Source: Thermoproteota archaeon (lineage in GTDB: Archaea; Korarchaeota; Korarchaeia; B14-G2). From it: a DNA stretch of 14,609 nt. The position numbers and the translations under genes were made by a program. Where the stretch lies: NCBI GenBank assembly GCA_003661385.1, contig QMWA01000022.1, forward strand, positions 1-14,609, given 5' to 3'. Positions 13,469-14,609 of the stretch are shown one piece after another. Position 1 is the stretch's first letter. Each line of letters opens with the position of its first letter. Below the pieces are notes generated by a model that was given only the letters and a program-made list of their open reading frames with translations, ran no database searches and was not told where the DNA came from.

Positions 13469-14029
13469 TTGACCTACATAAGAGTTTATGTCACCAGGCA
13501 TGCGCTAGAGAGGCTATGGGAGAGGAAAGCCAGAGGCTACAGGAAGTTCAATGGAAGAGTTGTAGCAGACATAATCTCAAACATCATAAGGTCAGGGTAC
13601 ATCATAGAGTGGAGGGGGGGCTTGAGGGTATCGACTTCAAGCTACACCCTAGCATGCACGCTGCACGAGGGCATCCTCGTGGTCAAGACTGTGATGAAGA
13701 CAAGTGAGCTAAGTGAAGCCTACAGGAGTGCTCTGAGGCGCGCTAGGAAGTCCAAGCTGAAGCCCATTGTGGTAAACGTAGAGCAGCTAGACAGGTGGTG
13801 CAGGAGCTTAGGCAAGGTGAGGTGGTGTGAGGTATGTGGGGCAACCAGGGACATAGAAACCCTAGCATACTGCAAGCTCCACAAGATCACAGCCTGCTCA
13901 TACTGCTGCCCGACGCTGGGAGGCCCATACTCAGCTGAGTGCAAAAGCTGCAAGCTAGGACAGCAGTACTGGACAACCCCTAGGGGGTACAGGGAGAAAG
14001 CTCCCCTAGCCAAGCTCATGTCAACCTGA
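13469..14029 (+). CDS. DUF4258/RelE-like domain fused to a cysteine-rich zinc-binding domain
   Basis: A 186-residue protein in two parts. Residues 5-78 resemble DUF4258, a small RelE/BrnT-like fold: VTRHALERLWERK (8-20), a helix ending in IIRSGYIIEWRGG (39-51), then strands with TLACTLHEGILVVKTVMKT (60-78). Residues 118-163 hold nine Cys and one His in zinc-site spacing: C120xxC123, C135xxH138, C143xxC146 C147, C158xxC161, consistent with two metal sites, perhaps cross-braced. RelE-fold proteins are often mRNA-cleaving toxins, but DUF4258 proteins are mostly uncharacterised. I see no antitoxin gene directly upstream. The start is TTG with no good ribosome site; the TATA box places the mRNA start at the start codon, so it is probably leaderless. 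Nuclease, nucleic-acid binding and viral or plasmid origin are all possible. Confidence 0.65.
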   Translation: MTYIRVYVTRHALERLWERKARGYRKFNGRVVADIISNIIRSGYIIEWRGGLRVSTSSYTLACTLHEGILVVKTVMKTSELSEAYRSALRRARKSKLKPIVVNVEQLDRWCRSLGKVRWCEVCGATRDIETLAYCKLHKITACSYCCPTLGGPYSAECKSCKLGQQYWTTPRGYREKAPLAKLMST

Positions 14030-14048
14030 CAAGCATGCGAGTACAACA

Positions 14049-14056
14049 CTTATTAC
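14049..14056 (+). promoter_or_regulatory. Promoter of the small frameshifted gene
   Basis: CTTATTAC, very like the tetR TATA box, is centred near 14052. It predicts a start near 14078, four bases before the ATG at 14082, so a leaderless or nearly leaderless mRNA. Confidence 0.45.
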
Positions 14057-14081
14057 CTCAGGCAGGGCTGTAGATGAGAGC

Positions 14082-14371
14082 ATGGAGGTGGAAGCTCGCA
14101 AGCTACCTGACGGGCTCCACCTTTACGTCAATGGAAGGGGCATGGGGCTAATAGGAAAGCCAACAGGCTGGGCCTGCAAGCTACACTACAGGAAGCGCGT
14201 AAGCACCATGAGAAGCTACCTAGAATCCAGGGGGAAGGAGAGCACCTAGCCAAAGCCCTAATGGAAGCTGAAAGGGAGCTGAAGGGCAAGTACTCCAAAG
14301 AACCCCACAGAACATGCATCAGCATATGGATCTCATTCCTAAGGAAGCTGATGGAAGCCGAAGCCAGCTAG
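14082..14371 (+). pseudogene. Small hypothetical gene split by a -1 frame change
   Basis: From the ATG the frame reads MEVEARKLPDGLHLYVNGRG, continues through WACKLHYRKR and stops at 14247-14249 after 55 codons. The rest of a natural-looking protein is in the -1 frame: GEHLAKALMEAEREL, then KEPHRTCISIWISFLRKLMEAEAS, ending at the TAG 14369-14371. The switch falls at a run of five G (14230-14234); with six G, or a -1 slip from GGG to GGG, the product is a single 96-residue protein. The -1 frame has no start codon between its upstream stop and an ATG at about 14263. I do not recognise the family; it is basic, with a helical C-terminal half. Decay, a sequence error, or programmed frameshifting would all explain it. 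A well-placed TATA box supports the ATG. Confidence 0.55.
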
Positions 14372-14430
14372 CCAACACACAGAACCATAAGCCTAGCGTC
14401 GACAGGAGAAGCCACCCAGCCACAGACAAA

Positions 14431-14438
14431 CTTTATCA
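14431..14438 (+). promoter_or_regulatory. Promoter of the right-edge small gene
   Basis: ACAAA followed by CTTTATCA, centred near 14435, predicts initiation near 14461, about 11 bases before the ATG at 14472. Confidence 0.4.
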
Positions 14439-14471
14439 GACACCACCCTCCAAAACCATAAGGGCCACCAG

Positions 14472-14609
14472 ATGCAAGCTGATGAGCCACTCAAAAGCTC
14501 AAGACGGTAGTCATAGAATCCCTAAGGAAAGGAGAGTACAAGGAGGTAGCAGATATAATCGTAGACACCATACTCAAGCCCATACTAGAAACACTAAAGC
14601 AGCTAGCCA
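14472..14609 (+). pseudogene. Small hypothetical gene, frame break near the start, cut by window edge
   Basis: The ATG opens MQADEPLKSSRR and then a stop (TAG 14508-14510). A -1 change at the run of four A (14493-14496) joins MQADEPLK to KLKTVVIESLRKGEYKEVAD and on through IIVDTILKPILETLKQLA to the window end, a typical amphipathic helical protein sequence. The second frame has a TGA at 14483-14485 and no start codon after it, so it needs the upstream ATG. One extra A would repair the gene. I do not recognise the family. It is the second adjacent gene with the same kind of break. Confidence 0.5.

Noticed and set aside
13469-14609. Classical toxin-antitoxin pair
   Set aside because: The RelE-like gene has no small antitoxin gene overlapping it upstream, and the downstream small gene is broken and separately promoted; the pairing is not supported.

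Overview
The window looks like a hyperthermophilic or thermophilic archaeon of the Thermoproteota (crenarchaeal) type. The signs are: archaeal BRE/TATA promoters about 26 bp from predicted starts, Shine-Dalgarno sequences of the GGAGGTGAT type inside operons, several promoters that imply leaderless mRNAs, AGG/AGA as the main arginine codons, a class III (pilin-like) signal peptide with a Pro/Thr linker on a binding protein, and very frequent TTG start codons. The species cannot be fixed from the sequence.

Region 1 (1-5213, minus strand) is one operon: a LivK-type binding protein, LivH and LivM permeases, LivG and LivF ATPases, then an alpha/beta hydrolase that runs off the left edge. The genes are separated by 9 bp or less, or overlap by 4 bp. 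The only promoter I see is upstream of livK.

Region 2 (5214-9679) starts divergently with a two-domain TetR regulator and an AMP-forming acyl-CoA ligase (overlapping genes, plus strand). These converge on a minus-strand pair, a second alpha/beta hydrolase followed by a MaoC-type hotdog hydratase. Importer, CoA ligase, hydratase, hydrolases and acyl-CoA-style regulator together suggest uptake and CoA-dependent breakdown of an organic acid or ester rather than simple branched-chain amino acid import. The livK-tetR intergenic region carries a near-identical 13-bp motif in front of each gene.

Region 3 (9680-11697, minus) is a winged-helix regulator followed by a probable B12-binding radical SAM enzyme. 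The regulator's core promoter contains a perfect 12-bp palindrome and its mRNA is predicted leaderless.

Region 4 (11698-14609) is looser and partly decayed. It has a CBS-domain pseudogene with at least eight frame changes, a DUF835 protein with an unrecognised N-terminal domain, and a divergent plus-strand run: a DUF4258/RelE-like domain fused to a cysteine-rich zinc-binding tail, then two small genes that each need a -1 frame change at a homopolymer to read through. This is the part most likely to hold something undescribed, though decay or sequence error is the simplest reading of the frame breaks.
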